A DNA stretch of 64,000 nt. Source: Botryotinia globosa (Eukaryota > Ascomycota > Leotiomycetes > Helotiales > Sclerotiniaceae). The stretch is from positions 248,001-312,000 of the forward strand of contig RCSZ01000022.1 in assembly GCA_014898425.1 (NCBI GenBank), read 5' to 3'. The position numbers were made by a program, and so were the translations under genes. Under the pieces are notes generated by a model. The model did no database searches, had not been told where the DNA came from, and saw only the letters and a list, made by a program, of their open reading frames with translations. Below are positions 12,549 to 27,794 of the stretch, in pieces. Every line of letters starts with the position of its first letter. Within the stretch, counting starts at the first letter, position 1.

Positions 12549-15500
12549 GATTTCTTATAATTATTATTAATAAACTTGTTAATTGATTTATTATTTATAA
12601 ATATAAGAAATTTATTAATATCAAATAGATATCGATTTTCAATTTAATATAGAAATTAATATTAAAGTTATTTATTAATAAAACTATATACTTTTTATTC
12701 TTTAATTATTTATTATTCCCAATTACAAGATTTGATCTATTTTTTCTTTTCTAGCTTAGAGTATTCAATTAAATAATCTTGGATTTTAATCAATAAATTA
12801 TTTGAAAATTATAATAAGAAACGAATTTGGATTATTAAACTTATTATTAATTTAAAGTTTTTGTTATAATAAAATACTTTAAATTCTTGTGATTTGTAAG
12901 AATCTCAAATTTCTATTATAAATCTTAAAGTTTTAATTTTTATTAAACTTAATAATTATAAGAAACTTTTTATTATAGATTTTATAATTATATTTTATTA
13001 TAGAATATTTATTGAAAAATAAGTTATTAATTTTAAAAGATTATTAGAATTATATTAAAAAAGTATTTTTTTTAATATTCAATTTAAAATATTTGTTTTT
13101 AAAATCGTTTATTTATGGTAATCAAAATATATTAGAATTAGAGTTATTATAAATATATCTTTGAATATAATAAGACCATTTCTATATAATATATCCCAAC
13201 TTTAATTGAAATCCTCTTATAATAGATTATAGAAAAGCTAATACATTTTTAAAAAATCCCTTATAAATTGTTAATAGAAATTTACAAAATCTAAAAAGTA
13301 TTACAAATCTTTTATTAAAAATAACTATTTTCAAAATATAATTATAATAACCTTCTTAGAATTTATTTATATGCTTTTAATTGTAATTTTTAATTTTAAA
13401 TATTGAATAGAAATCATTTCGAATTTATATTTATTTATATTAATCTATAATCTCACATCTATCAGCTTTTATATTATAATTCAAATATACTCCTTATACT
13501 CCAATTTATTTATTAAATATACTAAAATATTATTTAAATATACTATATAATATTTATTCAATTTATTAAATAAAATATAATTAATATAATATTGAAAGAA
13601 GGCTAATACATTATAGAAATCAAAAAATATAACAAATAATTCGAAGAAATCGAAACAAATAATAAAAACTATTTTCTATTTATTACTTTTTATAATATAG
13701 TATTTATTGAAAATAATAATGATATTTAATTTTATATATATAATAATATTATATAAAGTATTTAGGGTTTTATAAATAATAAAAAATGAATAATGATTTT
13801 TATTATGATATTATTCAAATTTTAATAATCTTAGTATATATATATATACATTGCTATTTGACTTAATAATTAATAACAATAATATAATACTTTTTGATTT
13901 TAATTTTCAAATAAAATTTTCATCGAGATTATTATCAATTTATTTATATACAATATTGGATTTCAATAATGATAATAAATAATTTTGAAAATATAATAAC
14001 TCCTTTTCTGATATCAATTTAATCTTATGATTTTATATTTAATATCATAGAAAAGTATTTGTATAATATAAAAGAAATATGAGTAATTTGTTTTATAATT
14101 AAAAAAGAAGCTTTTATTTAATTTTGATATTAATAGATTCTGATTTTTCAATTAAAAACTTGGAAATATCTATTTTCGAGATTTTATACAAATAAATCGA
14201 TTTATAATAATTATAAACAAAATTATATAAATATAATAATAACTGAATTAAAGTTTCAATTAGATTTCTTTTATCAAATAGAATACTCTTATATTCTTAT
14301 TTATCAAAATGAATTTCCTATAATAAAACAATTATATTAAAAAAGACTCTATTATTTATAGCCCATTATTCTAATATCTAATTAAATTTGTTCCAAATAA
14401 TTCGTATTATATAAATATAATCCTATTAATAGAAAAGAAAAAAACTTCAAGTTTATAATCAATGAATATCCTTTATATTTGATTCTGATAAGAATAATTA
14501 TATTTTAAATATTGATATTGAAAATAATAATAAATAATCTTGTTTTAATTTAACTTGTTATTTATATTAATTGGTAATCTTTTTTATTGGAATTATATAT
14601 ATATTTGAAAGATTATTTATTATCCATATTTATATATAAAAACTCTCTTTACAAATTTTTATAAAGTAATAGTTCAAATTTAATATAAATATTATTTCAA
14701 TATTTAATTTGTTTTATTAGTAATAATAGATTTGTATTTCTTTATTCTTTTTGAATTTCTTTTTTATATATACTAATTAATAAATCTTCAATATCTTTAA
14801 AGCTTTTGTTTAAGATTGTTTCTAAATTATTAAAAAATCTATAATCGATTATAATAAACAAATCATTGATATTTGAATTATATATAATATACTCTATATA
14901 TAATATTATATAATATAATAAATCAATATAAAAAAAAGAATTACATCTAATTAGTTTATATATAAATTATAGTATTAAAATTATAATAAATTGAAAATAA
15001 TTGATATATTGAAAGATAGTTTGATAATAAAAAACAATTAGGTTTTATAATATAGATTCATAATTATATTTATAATAATGTATTAAATAATAATATCTAT
15101 AATTTTGTTATTTGTTAAACAAAATTCTTTTCAATAAAATAAAATCTAAATATATATTTTATTTTTCAAAACAAAAGAATAATTAATAAATATTTTTTTA
15201 AAATATTCGCTATCAATTAAACTAATTATATTAAATATAATCTTATATATTAAGAATACAAGAATTTTAATAAACCAAAATTTGTTATTTATAATATTAA
15301 ATTATAAAAGCTTTTTATTAACTATAATTTGTTTTATTCATTCAATATTCTTTAACGATTTTTGTAAACAATTCAATATAAAGATTAAACTTTTTCTATA
15401 TAATTATTAATTAAAAATATTAATATATTTTAAAGCAATATATTAAATATATTTTCTAAGAATATTAATAAATCGATTTCAATAAATCTCTGAAATAAAT

Positions 15501-16265
15501 TTAAATATTATTATTATTTTAAATAAATTATAATATAAACATTATTATTATTATTATAATTTCCTTAAAACTATATTCCTGAAAATTGTTTCGATTATAT
15601 AATCCATTTCAATTATTAATATATTAATTATTATAAATAAAGGGAGTATCTTTATATAAATTATAATTATAGAAATTTCCTTAAAAGTTTGTAAAATTGA
15701 AATTTTTTTTAATTGTTTGTTATTTATCTACTTATTTCTTAGCTTTACAATTCTATATCAAATAATTAGGTTTTTTGTAATAATAATATAGGTTTAATTG
15801 ATACTTTTCTTTTCACTATTAATCCTCTATTTTAAAAGTATTGAGATCTATAAGATTCAATAATATTAATATAATAAATAATATGTTGATTATAGTTATG
15901 TATAATATATAAAATCAGAGTTTATTTTCGATTTTATTAAATATTTATTTTCATATAGATTCTGATTCTATACTTCAAACTTTCTTTTTCAATTATTAAT
16001 ATCAATAAAAGAATAGAAATTAGAATTCTATATAAATAGTTATTAAAGATTATATAAAACTTTAGTTTTTATTACTATAATTATTTTGTATAATTGTTTA
16101 TAATATACAATATTGAGATATTCTAATTCAATATAAAAAACTAAAAAAGATATTCTATCGATTATTTTAAATTTATTAGATTGAATTAAGATTTCATATA
16201 ATATATCAACTAAAATATGAAATCCATTAAGTTTATTAAGAAAAGATTTATTAATAATATTAATC

Positions 16266-16502
16266 TATTAGTTCGAGAAGGATACAGAAGACGTAGTACC
16301 CACATATAATGTAGGTTCTATATATCTAATTATATTCTATCTAAAAAAACTAGTTAAATAGGAAAGTAGTAGGCCTTACATAAACACTATTAAAAGAACT
16401 AATCTCTTTTATATTTATTTAATTCTTTCAATATAATAATCTTTATATTGGAATTATTTCCTTGAAATAAATTCCCTATAAATAAATTCTTTTATTTATA
16501 TA
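16266..16502 (-). repeat. Copia (minus) 3' LTR
   Basis: A 237-bp LTR, read on the minus strand from TATATAAATAAAAG to the CTCGAACTAATA-type end. It is heavily C-to-T and G-to-A mutated relative to 11095-11329. Confidence 0.85.
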
Positions 16503-16549
16503 TTCAAAATTTTCTTTTATAATTTCAATATAATGATTTTTTTACTGAA

Positions 16550-18874
16550 TAGAATTAATCCTTTTCTTATACTTTTTTCAATTATTTTATTATCTTGATA
16601 TCAATTTTATTTATATTAATCAAATTAATCAAAATTTGATATAACTTTCCCTTTGTTATTACATCAATTAGATTAATCGAATTATTGATTTATATAATTT
16701 CAATAATCTTTCTGTTTTTATAAAATTGATAGAATACTATAATATCGATTATCAACCTTTTCTTATTAATTATATTTAATTTAATAAATAAATTATATAA
16801 AAACTTCGAATCTATATATAAGATTAACAAAATCTTTTTGTTAAGAATAATATTGATTGTTGAAATGATTACTATATTAATATTGAATCTTTAAATTAAT
16901 CTATATAATTCGAATATCAAAATACTATATATAATTTTCTTATATTTAATAGATAATTAATAAATAATATTAATATTATTTTATTTATTTATTATAATAA
17001 TTATATAATCTATTTGAAATAAATAGTCTTTGTTATTTATAAAAGAAATATTTGTGAAAACAATAATTTGAATAAGTTTAAATCGAGTAATATATAGTTC
17101 AATTTTTTAATAAAATTCTCTTTCTATTATTTAATACATTTATTTAATATTATAATATTATTTTTATTAAATTATATTATCTATATAGTTATTGAAAAAT
17201 CAAAAAATGTTCTAGATTAATATATTATTATAATATATATTTTATAAACTTATTATATAACATATTAATTATATATAAAGATATACTTTTAGATTTTATT
17301 ATATATTTTATAAATATCTATAGATTTTATAAAAACAAATTGTAAATTATTATATTAATTCTTTTAATTGAAATAAATATTATTATTTTGGAATATAAGA
17401 GTAATATTATTAAATCTCAATAAATAATTGTGAATTAATTCCTTATAATTTTTAATTATAAAATCGATTTATTTGAATTATCTATTTTCAATTTATATAA
17501 ATATATTATCTTTTATAATAAGTGTATCATCTATTTATAATTTTATAATATCAAATCCAATCCTTTTATTATTAGTATATAAAAGATAAAAATTATATAT
17601 AGATTATTGTATTTTAAATTTCTTGTGATAACAAATGTAATATATTCTGAATTAATAGTCTTCTATTTTTAGAATATTATATAATAATTTAATAAAAAAT
17701 AATATTATATTAATAAATAAATCTATTTCTTTTAAAATATAAGTATAAAATGTATAATATAGATTTAATATAGATTGAATATATATTTAAATAATATTCT
17801 GAATATATATATCTGTATTATCCTTTCAAGTACTTATAATTAATAAGATTAGAATATACTAATATAATTATTGAATTATTAATAATTATATTAAAACAAT
17901 TGTTTTATTAATATTATTATATATTTGAATAATTAATTTCGATTTATAAAATTCGATATTTATTTCTTTATTTTTAATCTTATTAACAAATTACAATTTA
18001 AAAATATATATTCCTAAAGGAATATTTATTAATAATACAATCTTGAATATACCTTTAATTATCAATCTATCAATTTCTTTTTTTTTGGATTCTTTATATA
18101 TAACTAGTTCCTCGAAATTAATAATAAAGCAATTAGAGTATTGATTTTATATATAAATTCGAATTTTAAATATAATTATTTATAAAAAAGATATTAATAT
18201 AAATATTTGATTATTTTTAAATAAATTCAAAAGGGATTTCTTAGGATTTATAATATATATAATTGATATATCAAAAGCAAATGATCTAACTTTATTAGAT
18301 TTTAGTAAAATTACCTTATACCTATCAAAATGATTTGAAATATAATCGTTTCAATCAATTTAATTAATTTGGTCAATTTAATCAATTTGATTAATCTAAT
18401 AATAAAACTTCACTAATATAGATTTGAATTTTATAAATCTATAAGATAAACTGAATATATATATTTCGCTATTTATATTGAGAAATAGAAAAGATTCTTT
18501 TTATTCTCCTAAAATAATATTATTATCCTTTTTTCAAATTAATATATTACTATTTAATAATAAATTATAAAGCATAATGATTGAAAATCTATTATATATA
18601 TTTATAGCTTTCTATACCTTTATAAAACTATAAATCTTGTAAATCTTTATTATAATCTTTAAGATTATTACTATTTGTTATAGAATAATCAATATCAAAA
18701 AGCTATCTTTAATAAAACAAAGAAAAATATTGAAAATAAATAGAATAGATATTAATCTATTTAATTCTATAATATTATTAATAGCTTTTATTATTATTTA
18801 AAATACAGAAGTTTTATTGATATTCAAACTATAAATTTCTTTATAAATAATCTTATAAGATTTATATAATAATA
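16550..18874 (-). pseudogene. Copia pol relic, C-terminal half (integrase end, RT, RNase H)
   Basis: On the minus strand this holds the part of pol downstream of the G2 insertion. Segments 18220-18790 and 16550-17340 are collinear with 33190-33740 and 33915-34750 of the plus copia. The minus copy has about 0.88 kb between them where the plus copy has about 0.18 kb, so the reverse transcriptase core is present here. The RNase H-like part starts near 17085. All frames carry many stops. A repeated GATCAAATT-like stretch (18340-18400) corresponds to the Asp-Gln-Ile repeat region at about 33565-33600. Confidence 0.75.
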
Positions 18875-18879
18875 TATAA

Positions 18880-19033
18880 TGTCACGGCGCCAACTACATT
18901 GCCTTCGTGCCTCAAGCACAAACCCTTAGCATACTCTTAGTATACTTTATTTTTTATAATAAAACCTTAATCTTTTATAATACTTAAAACCCTTATAATA
19001 TAATATAAATCTTTATCCATACCTTGATAATTT
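18880..19033 (+). repeat. G2 5' LTR
   Basis: An LTR of about 154 bp starting TGTCACGGCGCCAACTAC. The first 40 bases keep high G+C, the remainder is mutated. The end near 19033 is set by comparison with the right LTR. Confidence 0.85.
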
Positions 19034-19549
19034 ATACTATCTATTTAAAAGTTATTATAACTTCATTTTAAAAATATTTATTCAAATTATACTTTGATTA
19101 CCCCGATTGCCCTAATTTTATCAAAATTATAATCCAATTATATTAATTGAATCTATTATTGATTTATTATAAATAATTTTGCTATTTTTTAGTAAAATTA
19201 TTCGATTATATTAAAATATATCTATATTGATTTATTATTGAGAATTCTACAAAAATGTTTTGTAATTACAAAAGTATTTTAAAGATAGCTGATTAAATAA
19301 TTGTATCTAGTTTGTTTTTATAATTCCTTTTTTTGAATTATACTATTAATTCTATTAAAACTAATATTTTTTTATTTACAAATCTATTTTATAATTTGAA
19401 TACTATATATTTTATAATTATTCAAATTATATTTATTTTAATCGAAACAATTACAATTTTATTATAAGAATAAACTATTATAGTATATATTCAAGCTAAT
19501 AAAATTCAATTATAAATTACTGAATTGCAAGATATAATTGAGATATTAA

Positions 19550-21000
19550 AGATTACTATTTATAATAACCCAGAAACCTCGCTCTATCGAAAATATCTCA
19601 TTTTCTCTGAGAAGTTTAATAATAATAAACAAGATATTGTAAAATATTAGAATTAATATATAATGTTTTGTAATACAATCAATCATTATTTAATTACAAA
19701 CTATAAAAACAAATCAGAATTTTAATAAATTATATTTCTCATTAGTTTATTTTTTGATTCAGTTTATATAAATAATTAAATACATTTTGATATAATTACA
19801 AATAATCTATGTAATTTCAATCTTTAACTCTTTAAATAATATACTATAATAAGCATTTAGAGCGAATTAAACAAACAATATCAAACCCTTAATCTTTTAC
19901 AAAAAGTTTTTATAAATTATAACAAATGTAAGATAAGGAAAACTCTATTTAGTAATTTCATTATTGAATTTAAATAATTCGCTATTAAATATAAAAAAAC
20001 CATTGAATAATAAATCGTTAATCTTAAGCTTAAGGTTTTATAAGAATTGATTAATGTTTTAATCAATTATTCTAATAAATTTTTTACTATTAATATTAAT
20101 ATATGGATAATTTAGTAACAAAATGTTTATAATAATCTAGAAGAGAAAACTTATTTTGATAATCAATGAAAGAGTTAGGGTATTAATTTCAATTGTAATT
20201 AATCAAGGTATTATAATAGAAAGCTAGTTTTAATTATAGCCTCTTTTATACCAAAGCCATTTAATAACTCTATGTAATTAGATATCACTCGATAAGGTTA
20301 ATACTTTTTATTCTATTATATTCGAAAGTAATATCTTAACCTTAATTTTTGTTTTTATTATAAGAAACTAGGTTATATTAAAAACAATTACAATAAAAAA
20401 CAAATCAATGATATAAAGTATAATATTAATATTAATATAGAATACAACTCTTATACTAATTGTTTCCTTATAGTTAATCAATATCAGAACTTTAGATTCT
20501 ATTATAATATTATCAATTTCTTATATCAAAATCTATTCCCATCTATTAATCGTTTTTTGTTTATTAATTGTTTCCTAATTATATTATTATGTTATATTTT
20601 ATTGATTCTCTCTAATTTTATTCAAAAGTTTGATTTGGAAGGATATATTAAAAGATTTATTTATTTAAAGGAGAATAAAAGCTTTATTCTCTAGCCTAAT
20701 ATATCAAAAGATTAATCTTGATTTATAATTATAAATCAAAATTTTTTATAGAAAATTTATCTTTATAAATTAAAAAATTAATTATATTTAGAAATTCTTT
20801 ATATTTTAGAATAATGAATAATAAATCTTTTAAAATTTCAATAAAAATTTTCCTTGTATTTAATATAATTATCCCGTTTGTTAGTTTTATAGACAGTGGA
20901 GCTGTGGGTTATAGCCTTATTGATAAAAAAATTATCTCTAAACTCCAAATATCTATATAACTCTTTTTTTATATTTATTATTTATTCCTAATCAATAGGA
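19550..21000 (+). pseudogene. G2 gag-protease relic
   Basis: From about 19555 the plus strand encodes a degraded gag; near 19590-19620 a short proline/phenylalanine-type stretch typical of the start of the capsid region is visible. Near 20340-20390 a CCHC zinc-knuckle spacing survives with its first Cys, while later Cys/His codons have become Tyr or Asn. At 20826-20950 an aspartic protease active site is preserved: Phe-Ile-Asp-Ser-Gly-Ala (GAC of Asp at 20892-20894) followed by a GYSLIDK-like stretch. Stops elsewhere preclude function. Confidence 0.8.
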
Positions 21001-22129
21001 AGTTTTTCGATATCCTCTTTTGGTATATATTTCTGAATATATAAATCAATAATTATTAAAAAATCGATTTGTTTTATATTATTATCTTATCAACCACAAA
21101 TCTGCTAATCTTTAATCTCCCCTAACTTCAATATTATAATTCTATTATCAATTAATTAATAATAATGTTCAAGTTTGTATCCATATATTACTCGAGATAT
21201 TATTGTTTTATTAATATTATGGTAATTATCATTCCTAATATATCTAATAGTTGTAAGATAATTTTATCAAAAAATGGTAAAATTATAATTGATTCCAAAC
21301 TACTTTTATAAAAACTCATTTCGAAACTAACTTTTATAAAAAATATTATTAACAAAAACTTCGAAATTAAATCCTTACTATCCCGAAATCAATCAGCAAT
21401 TCTCGAATCTATTGAGGCTTTGGATATTCAAAGAAATCTTGATATTATCAATTTTGAAAACAATGAAAACAAAAACCCCTACCATACTCACTACATTAAT
21501 AATAAAGTAGATATTTGAATTAGAATAATCCCCAATTGTTTATCCTTGAAATCAGCTCTAGTTCAATTCATTATTAATTTCAGAAAGTATAAGAGATTAC
21601 TATGAAATTAGAACATTTTACCCTTATTATCATCATCACCATTAAATCCCTTAAACAAGCTATTCAATATTGTATAAAATATCCACCCCAAAATACAAGA
21701 TATAAAGTTTTTTATAATTAATAATTTTATATAATTCTATAAAAACAATGATATTTATATTATAAAAATATTCTAGAATAAATTAGATAAAGTTTACAAT
21801 CTATATTACATAATAATCAAGAATTCTATTCAATTATATCAAGGTTTAATAAATAATAATATTAATAAATTTATAAAAAAAACAAATCAATTTATTCTTT
21901 CTATATTAAAGATCCAAGATAAACTGCCTTTTTGGCTTTATAATTTATACCCAGAATTCCTATCTTTTTTTGTTAACAAACTTCTATTATAATATTTATA
22001 AAATTACAAAATCAAAATTATATCAAACAAGAAATTATTATATAACAAAAGCTATTTAATATTTCCAATTAAATTTCAAATTGTTTATAGATAGTTTAAT
22101 GATAATCTAAATAAAGGATTCATTTGGAA

Positions 22130-23280
22130 ATCTCATTTTTAATCGATTGCTTTATTCCTTCTAATTATTAAACCAAAAGGAGATATTCGAATTTATTAAG
22201 ATTATTAAAATTTAAACAATATTATTATCAAAAACTGATACTCTTTACCACTAATTAAAAAAACCCTTGATATTTTATATTATACTAAAATCTATATTAA
22301 GCTTGATATTATTATTACTTTTAACAAATTATAAATTACAGAGGATTATAAATGAAAAACTATTTTTATTATTTGTTTCAATCTATTCAAATCATTAGTA
22401 ATACTCTTTGGATTCTATAATATATTAATTTTATTCTAGAATTATATTAATTATATTCTTTTCAACCTTTTAAATAAAATTTATATAATATACTTAAATA
22501 ATATTTTGATCTATTTCAAAAACATTATAAATTACAGAGAATATATTTATAAGGTTATCTAATAATTAATCGATACCAGATTATAAATCGATATTGATAA
22601 ATGCAAATTCGAAACAAAAAGAACCAAATATTTCGATTTAATTATTACCCCAAGAGGTATAGAAATGGATCTGAAAAAAATTGATATTATATTCAATTGG
22701 AAATTATTAATTAAATTCAAAAACCTTCAGTATTTCCTTAGATTTGTTAATTTTTATTGATATTTTATTCACAATTTTTCTAAGATCGTAAAGCCCCTTA
22801 ATTACCTTCTAAAGAAAAAGAAAGTGTGAAATTAGGATTTTGAACAAAAAAACGCTTTTATAATACTAAAAAACGCTTTCTTCTTTACCCCAATCCTTAC
22901 CATATTTGATTACTATTATTATACAATAATTAAAACCAATACTTTCGATTGAATCGCGGGTAATATCCTTTTATAATATAATAATAAAAAAGATTTATAT
23001 TTAATAATATATTTCTTATCAAAATACAATATTATTAAATATAATTACAAAATTTATAATAAAGAACTCCTAGTGATTATAAAATCATTAAAGAAATGGA
23101 AATCAAAACTATACAATACTCAAAAATTATTCAAAATCATTATCGATTATAAGAATCTCGAATACTTTATATCAATAAAAATATTGAATTAATAACAAAT
23201 TAAATAAATCAAATTCTTATCAAGATTTAACTTCTATATTATATATCAATTTAATTATAAGATTATTCACCCTAATACTT
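22130..23280 (+). pseudogene. G2 pol relic: reverse transcriptase and RNase H
   Basis: Plus-strand frames show RT motifs in order: KPKGDIRI-like at 22170-22200, PLIKETLDIL-like at 22250-22275, KLDI-like at 22300, and the Y-x-D-D site changed to YLNN near 22490-22500 through GAT-to-AAT changes. A GIEMDLKKID-like motif lies at 22655-22690 and FLRFVNFYRYF-like at 22735-22760. RNase H follows, with NKELLVIIKSLKKWK at about 23060-23105 and DYKNLEYFIS-like at 23145-23175. The loss of both catalytic Asp codons and many stops show it is dead. Confidence 0.85.
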
Positions 23281-23839
23281 TGAATTATAAAACTGAAAAC
23301 TACTCAGTATATATCGATTTTAATAACAACCAAATCAAGAACTGCTTATAAACAATCTTTCTAAAATAGATATTCGATATTACTATATTTAAGAATATTA
23401 TTCGATAAATGAACAATGATTTAAATCTAATTATAATTCCAATAAATATAATTATTTCCAATATTAATAAATTGATTAATAATCTCATTAATAAAACATA
23501 TAGATTATCCGAATTAGTTATAATTATATATATAATACTTCGAAATCTTTCTGCCTACTATTGATTACTAAATATTCGAAAGAACCTTTGAATAGTTTTA
23601 CAAGATTATAAATTAATTAACAATAAGATTTTTTATTACAACTATCTTTTTATTCCCCTCTCTATCAAATTTTATATATAAATTATATATTACACATATT
23701 CAATTAGATTAATCAAATATTCAGATTATATCAAAACTATTAATCTCGTTTCTTATATATATTAATAACTCAATATATCTAAGGAAATTAAAATATTTAT
23801 ACAAATTTATTAACTCTGTTTTCATATTAAAACCTCCTA

Positions 23840-24760
23840 TTTCACTACACCTAGATTCCTTAAACTCTTACCAATACCATTTCATTTTTAATCAAACATC
23901 TTTATTGATTATATCATATTATTATTAATTAGTAAATATTATAAAAAGAAATATTAATATATTATTATAATTATTTACTATCTGATTAAAATATAATACT
24001 TTATATTAATAATAGAATTATCTATAGAGAAATTTATAAATTGATTTGTTGAAAAGATATATTGTTTATATAACATTCCCAATAATATTATATCCAATAA
24101 AAACTTTCAATTCGTTTTTGAATTTTGAAAATATTTATCCAAATATTTATCAATCACTTTAAAACGATCTTTCTCATTTCATTTCAAATTCAATAATTAA
24201 ACAAAAAGAATTAATACTATAATAAAACAATACCTTTATATTTTCATAAACTTTTATTAAAATGATTAATTCAATTAACTTCTATTTATAGAATTTATAT
24301 TGAATAATATTATATTAGAAATCATTAATATATCCCTATTCTTTATTAATTATAATTACTACTCACACCTCGGAATTGAATTATTCACATTAATTCCATC
24401 AAATCTATTATATCAAAGAAAATAAGAGTTCTTCAAAATCAATAAGATTATAAATAGATTTAATTTTATTCTAATTAAATTCAAAGTATTTGTAGTTTAA
24501 TTGATTTAAAAATATAAAGATTATACTAACAAAACCCAAATCGATATTCCCCTTTACAAAAAAGGTAATAAAATATAAATTAATATAAAGAATATAAAAA
24601 TTAATTGTTTAATAAAAAAGAATAATAATAAATAAAATAGTTCTTATAAAATCCTCAAAATCTATAAACAGGTTTATTTATTATAACTCCCAGCTAATTT
24701 TAAGATTTTTTCGATATTTTATAATTTATTATTTTGATTGCTTTATTATTTACTAGAATT
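23840..24760 (+). pseudogene. G2 integrase relic with C-terminal region
   Basis: Sequence near 24170-24420 reads as the C-terminal part of a gypsy integrase core. It has an INTII.QYLYIFINFYQND-like block, then EFILNNIILEIINISLFF and a NYYSHLGIE-like block at 24350-24375. From about 24570 to 24720 a NIKNIK..KK...YKILKIYK pattern matches the usual post-integrase segment. The HHCC zinc domain expected near 23850 is too mutated to confirm. Confidence 0.78.
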
Positions 24761-25306
24761 ATTAAATCAAGATATTATCAATATTATCGAATTATATAGA
24801 AATCAAGATTGAATTTTTAAAAGAGATAACAAAATATATAAGGAAATCAAATAATAAAAATTTGAAGAGATTCTCAATTATTATAACAAATATAATTTCT
24901 ATTATTATATCAAATGAAAATATTATCTATTATTATAACAATCAATTGAAAACCTTTAAAACTAAAAAAAAATAATTATTATATTTCATTTAATATATCT
25001 AAACAAATCAAATCTATTTATATAAATTAAATTCAAAAAGTTTATCATCTCAAATATTATTATATCAATAATAACTTTTAAATAAAAATCAAATAAATCA
25101 AAGAAAATCTATCAATTGATTATTATTTTAAAAACAATTTGTTTTAATTTTATAATAGAAATTAAATTGTTTTAATATTATTTTAAAAGATTTTGGATTT
25201 TTATTTAATTAATATTGAATTGATTTCTTATAATTTTATTAAAAAATGATAAAGTTATTCTATATTTTAATTTGTTTAGAATAAGCAAGCTTTAAGAAGG
25301 GGGTAT

Positions 25307-25458
25307 TGTTATAATACTAACTATATTACCTTTGTACTTTAAACACAAACTCTTAATGTACTCTTAGTATACTCTACTTTCTATAATAGGGCCTCAATCT
25401 TTTATAGCATTTAGAACCCTTATGGTACAATATAAGTCTTTACCCGTACCTTGATAGT
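25307..25458 (+). repeat. G2 3' LTR
   Basis: An LTR of about 152 bp, starting TGTTATAATACTAACTATATT. It differs from the 5' LTR mainly by transitions: the first 60 bases are more mutated than the 5' LTR, the middle less. Confidence 0.87.
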
Positions 25459-25463
25459 TATAA

Positions 25464-27700
25464 AATCTTTCAATAATATTAATTAAATGATAAGTTCTTA
25501 TAGGGATTGTTTTCATTTGAATAAATATTGAATTAATATATTGTTAAAACTCTTTTTTAATAAAATTAATATTTGTATTATAAATAATATACTTTAATAA
25601 ATTAATATATATATTGATTTAATATTTATAAAGTTTATTTTATATATATTTTGTAATTATATTATTAAATTATTAAATAATTTAAAAATATATAGCTTTA
25701 TTGATAATATATAAAACAGGATTATTATTGATATAAAAAATATCAATAAATATTGTATAATTGAATTCAAAATCTTTATTAAATAAAAAAAACTTAAATC
25801 TATTTAATAATTTGTTATGAATCTAATATTAATAATAAAACTTTGTGAATTGTTTGATTGCTTTAAAATCTTTATTATATTTAAAATATTTAAATATTTT
25901 ATAGAATTTATAAATAAATGAATATTCAAATCGATAATAAATTTGTTATAATTCAATTTCGATAAGATACTATTTTCTATTATCAATAGAATAATTAATT
26001 ATATTCTGAATATTAATATTTTATAGTAAAAATGTATAATTGAGTTTTTGATATATAAAATAAATATTTTTGAATATAATAGTAATATTTTTAAGATTAT
26101 TATATTTGAATTTGAGTTTATTTATATTTATCAAATAAAATAAAAATAGAATATTGATTTTTATTACATTTTATTCTATATTTTCGAATAGGAATTTTAT
26201 ATAAAATAAATTAATAAAAGAAGTTATTCTAATATCAAATTAAATTATTATCTAATCAACAATCATTTTATTATATTTAATATCTTCAATCTTTTTTTAT
26301 ACTAAATATTAATTATATTCAACAATTGATTTCTTAATTATTTTTATATCAATTATAATATTAAAGAGTTTATTATTATTATATTATTCAATATTTATAA
26401 TAAATATTTTAATTATTAATATATAAATGTTTATAGTATTATTAAAGATAATTATTATTAATAAATTATCACAAGTATCTATTAATATCAAGAATATTCT
26501 AAAGATTTCCCTAGAACCATTTGTATTAATAAAATACTAATCAATAAAATAATTATTATTACTATTATCTTTTTGATTGTTTTTTTTATTTAAAATCAAT
26601 CAAAAACTAATCATATTATTTTATAAAACTTTTATCATTGAGTTTATTATACTTGATATAATAATTCATTTTAAATAAATCTTTCTTTTTTTAAATATAC
26701 TTGTAATATCTATAATCTTTTTTTCTACAATTAAGGAAATAATAACTGTTCTTGTTTTTATCAAATAATACAAAGAAGAATTGTTTATTAGTATACTTAT
26801 TATAAGATTTTCAAAAAAAGAATTCGAAGATTTATTATTATAAAAACATTGATTTGTAAAAAACATTTCAATTATAATCTATTTTGGAAATACCTTTTAA
26901 TAAAAATCGATTATCTACTTAATCTAATTAATTAAATTCAAAACATTCAAACAAAGATTATATATTACAAAACAATATTCTGAAATATTATTATATACAA
27001 ACAAAACTTTGATATAATATAATTAAGAATCATATATAATCAAAGGTATTATATACTAAAAAAAATACAAATCTATAATCATTATAATAAACACCTCCTA
27101 AAGATTTGTATTAGGATTTCTTTTAATATAAACTTTGAAAAAAATATTATTCCATTTAAAAAGTATATTCTATTAATATTCAGATCCTTCGAAATTATTA
27201 ATTATTATAATATACAATCCCTAAAATATATCAAAAAACCAGCCCAGATTTATTTAATAATATTCTCTAATCACATCTAAAAATATAATTAAAAAAACTA
27301 ATCAAATAAAATCGAAATTATATATAATTACCTTCTAAAAAATACATCAATAACCTTCACATTTAAATATACAACTATTTTATAAAGAAAATAATTATCA
27401 ATATAATATTTAATTATAATTCTAAATATAAATCCTTTAAAGAATTATTTAATTATAAAAAGATTTTTTAAATTTTTTTTATAGGATTCCTTCTTGAATT
27501 TTGCATTTCTTAAATTCTTTTTTTTCAAAACTATATCTTTCTTTATAAAAAGATAAGAAAGAATATTTATTATATTATTATAATCGAATATAGAGTCCTA
27601 TAATAAATCTATATTAATAATATTATAATAATCTCCTATAATCTGAGAAATAATTTATTTGAGTTTAGATTATTTAGATTGCTTGCTAGTTTTTTTAAAA
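25464..27700 (-). pseudogene. Copia gag-pol relic, N-terminal half
   Basis: Minus-strand part of the copia upstream of the G2 insertion. Bases 25690-26000 are the reverse complement homologue of 32590-32900, and the copia start near 27790 matches 30460-30490. The best surviving frame, on the minus strand at 25804-25986, is one fragment of 60 residues ending in NIRFITNY and equals part of the polyprotein, not a gene. All other frames are broken. Confidence 0.75.
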
Positions 27701-27794
27701 CTAATACTATATATAGTAAAGATGAAAAAGTAAGATAAAAAAAAGGGTTTAATCTTTCGAATAATTAGTTTAAATTTGTGATATTATTAATTAG

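Larger units (their letters stand above)
11335..16260. other. Unassigned AT-rich block between solo LTR and copia element
   Basis: No gene is recognised over almost 5 kb. Bases 11404-11475 are locally richer in G+C (ACCGAGGCACTAGTGCGGTC) and contain the inverted pair GTTCTA/TAGAAC. Other content is microsatellite (11482-11590), a degraded tandem repeat (11861-12095) with a related copy at 12465, and a short tandem TTTTGAAGTAATA motif near 12180-12230. From 12550 to 16260 I see only mutated AT-rich sequence with no assignable homology. Confidence 0.5.
18880..25458 (+). mobile_element. Ty3/gypsy element, family G2, inserted in copia
   Basis: About 6.6 kb bounded by LTRs (18880-19033 and 25307-25458). 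The left LTR starts TGTCACGGCGCC; the right is its transition-mutated form TGTTATAATACT. A polypurine tract AAGAAGGGGG lies just before the right LTR (25294-25303). The TSD is TATAA (18875-18879 and 25459-25463); the exact right boundary is uncertain by a few bases because the LTR end is mutated. Gag, protease, RT, RNase H and integrase relics occur in gypsy order on the plus strand. It is inserted in the integrase/RT junction region of the minus-strand copia. Confidence 0.92.
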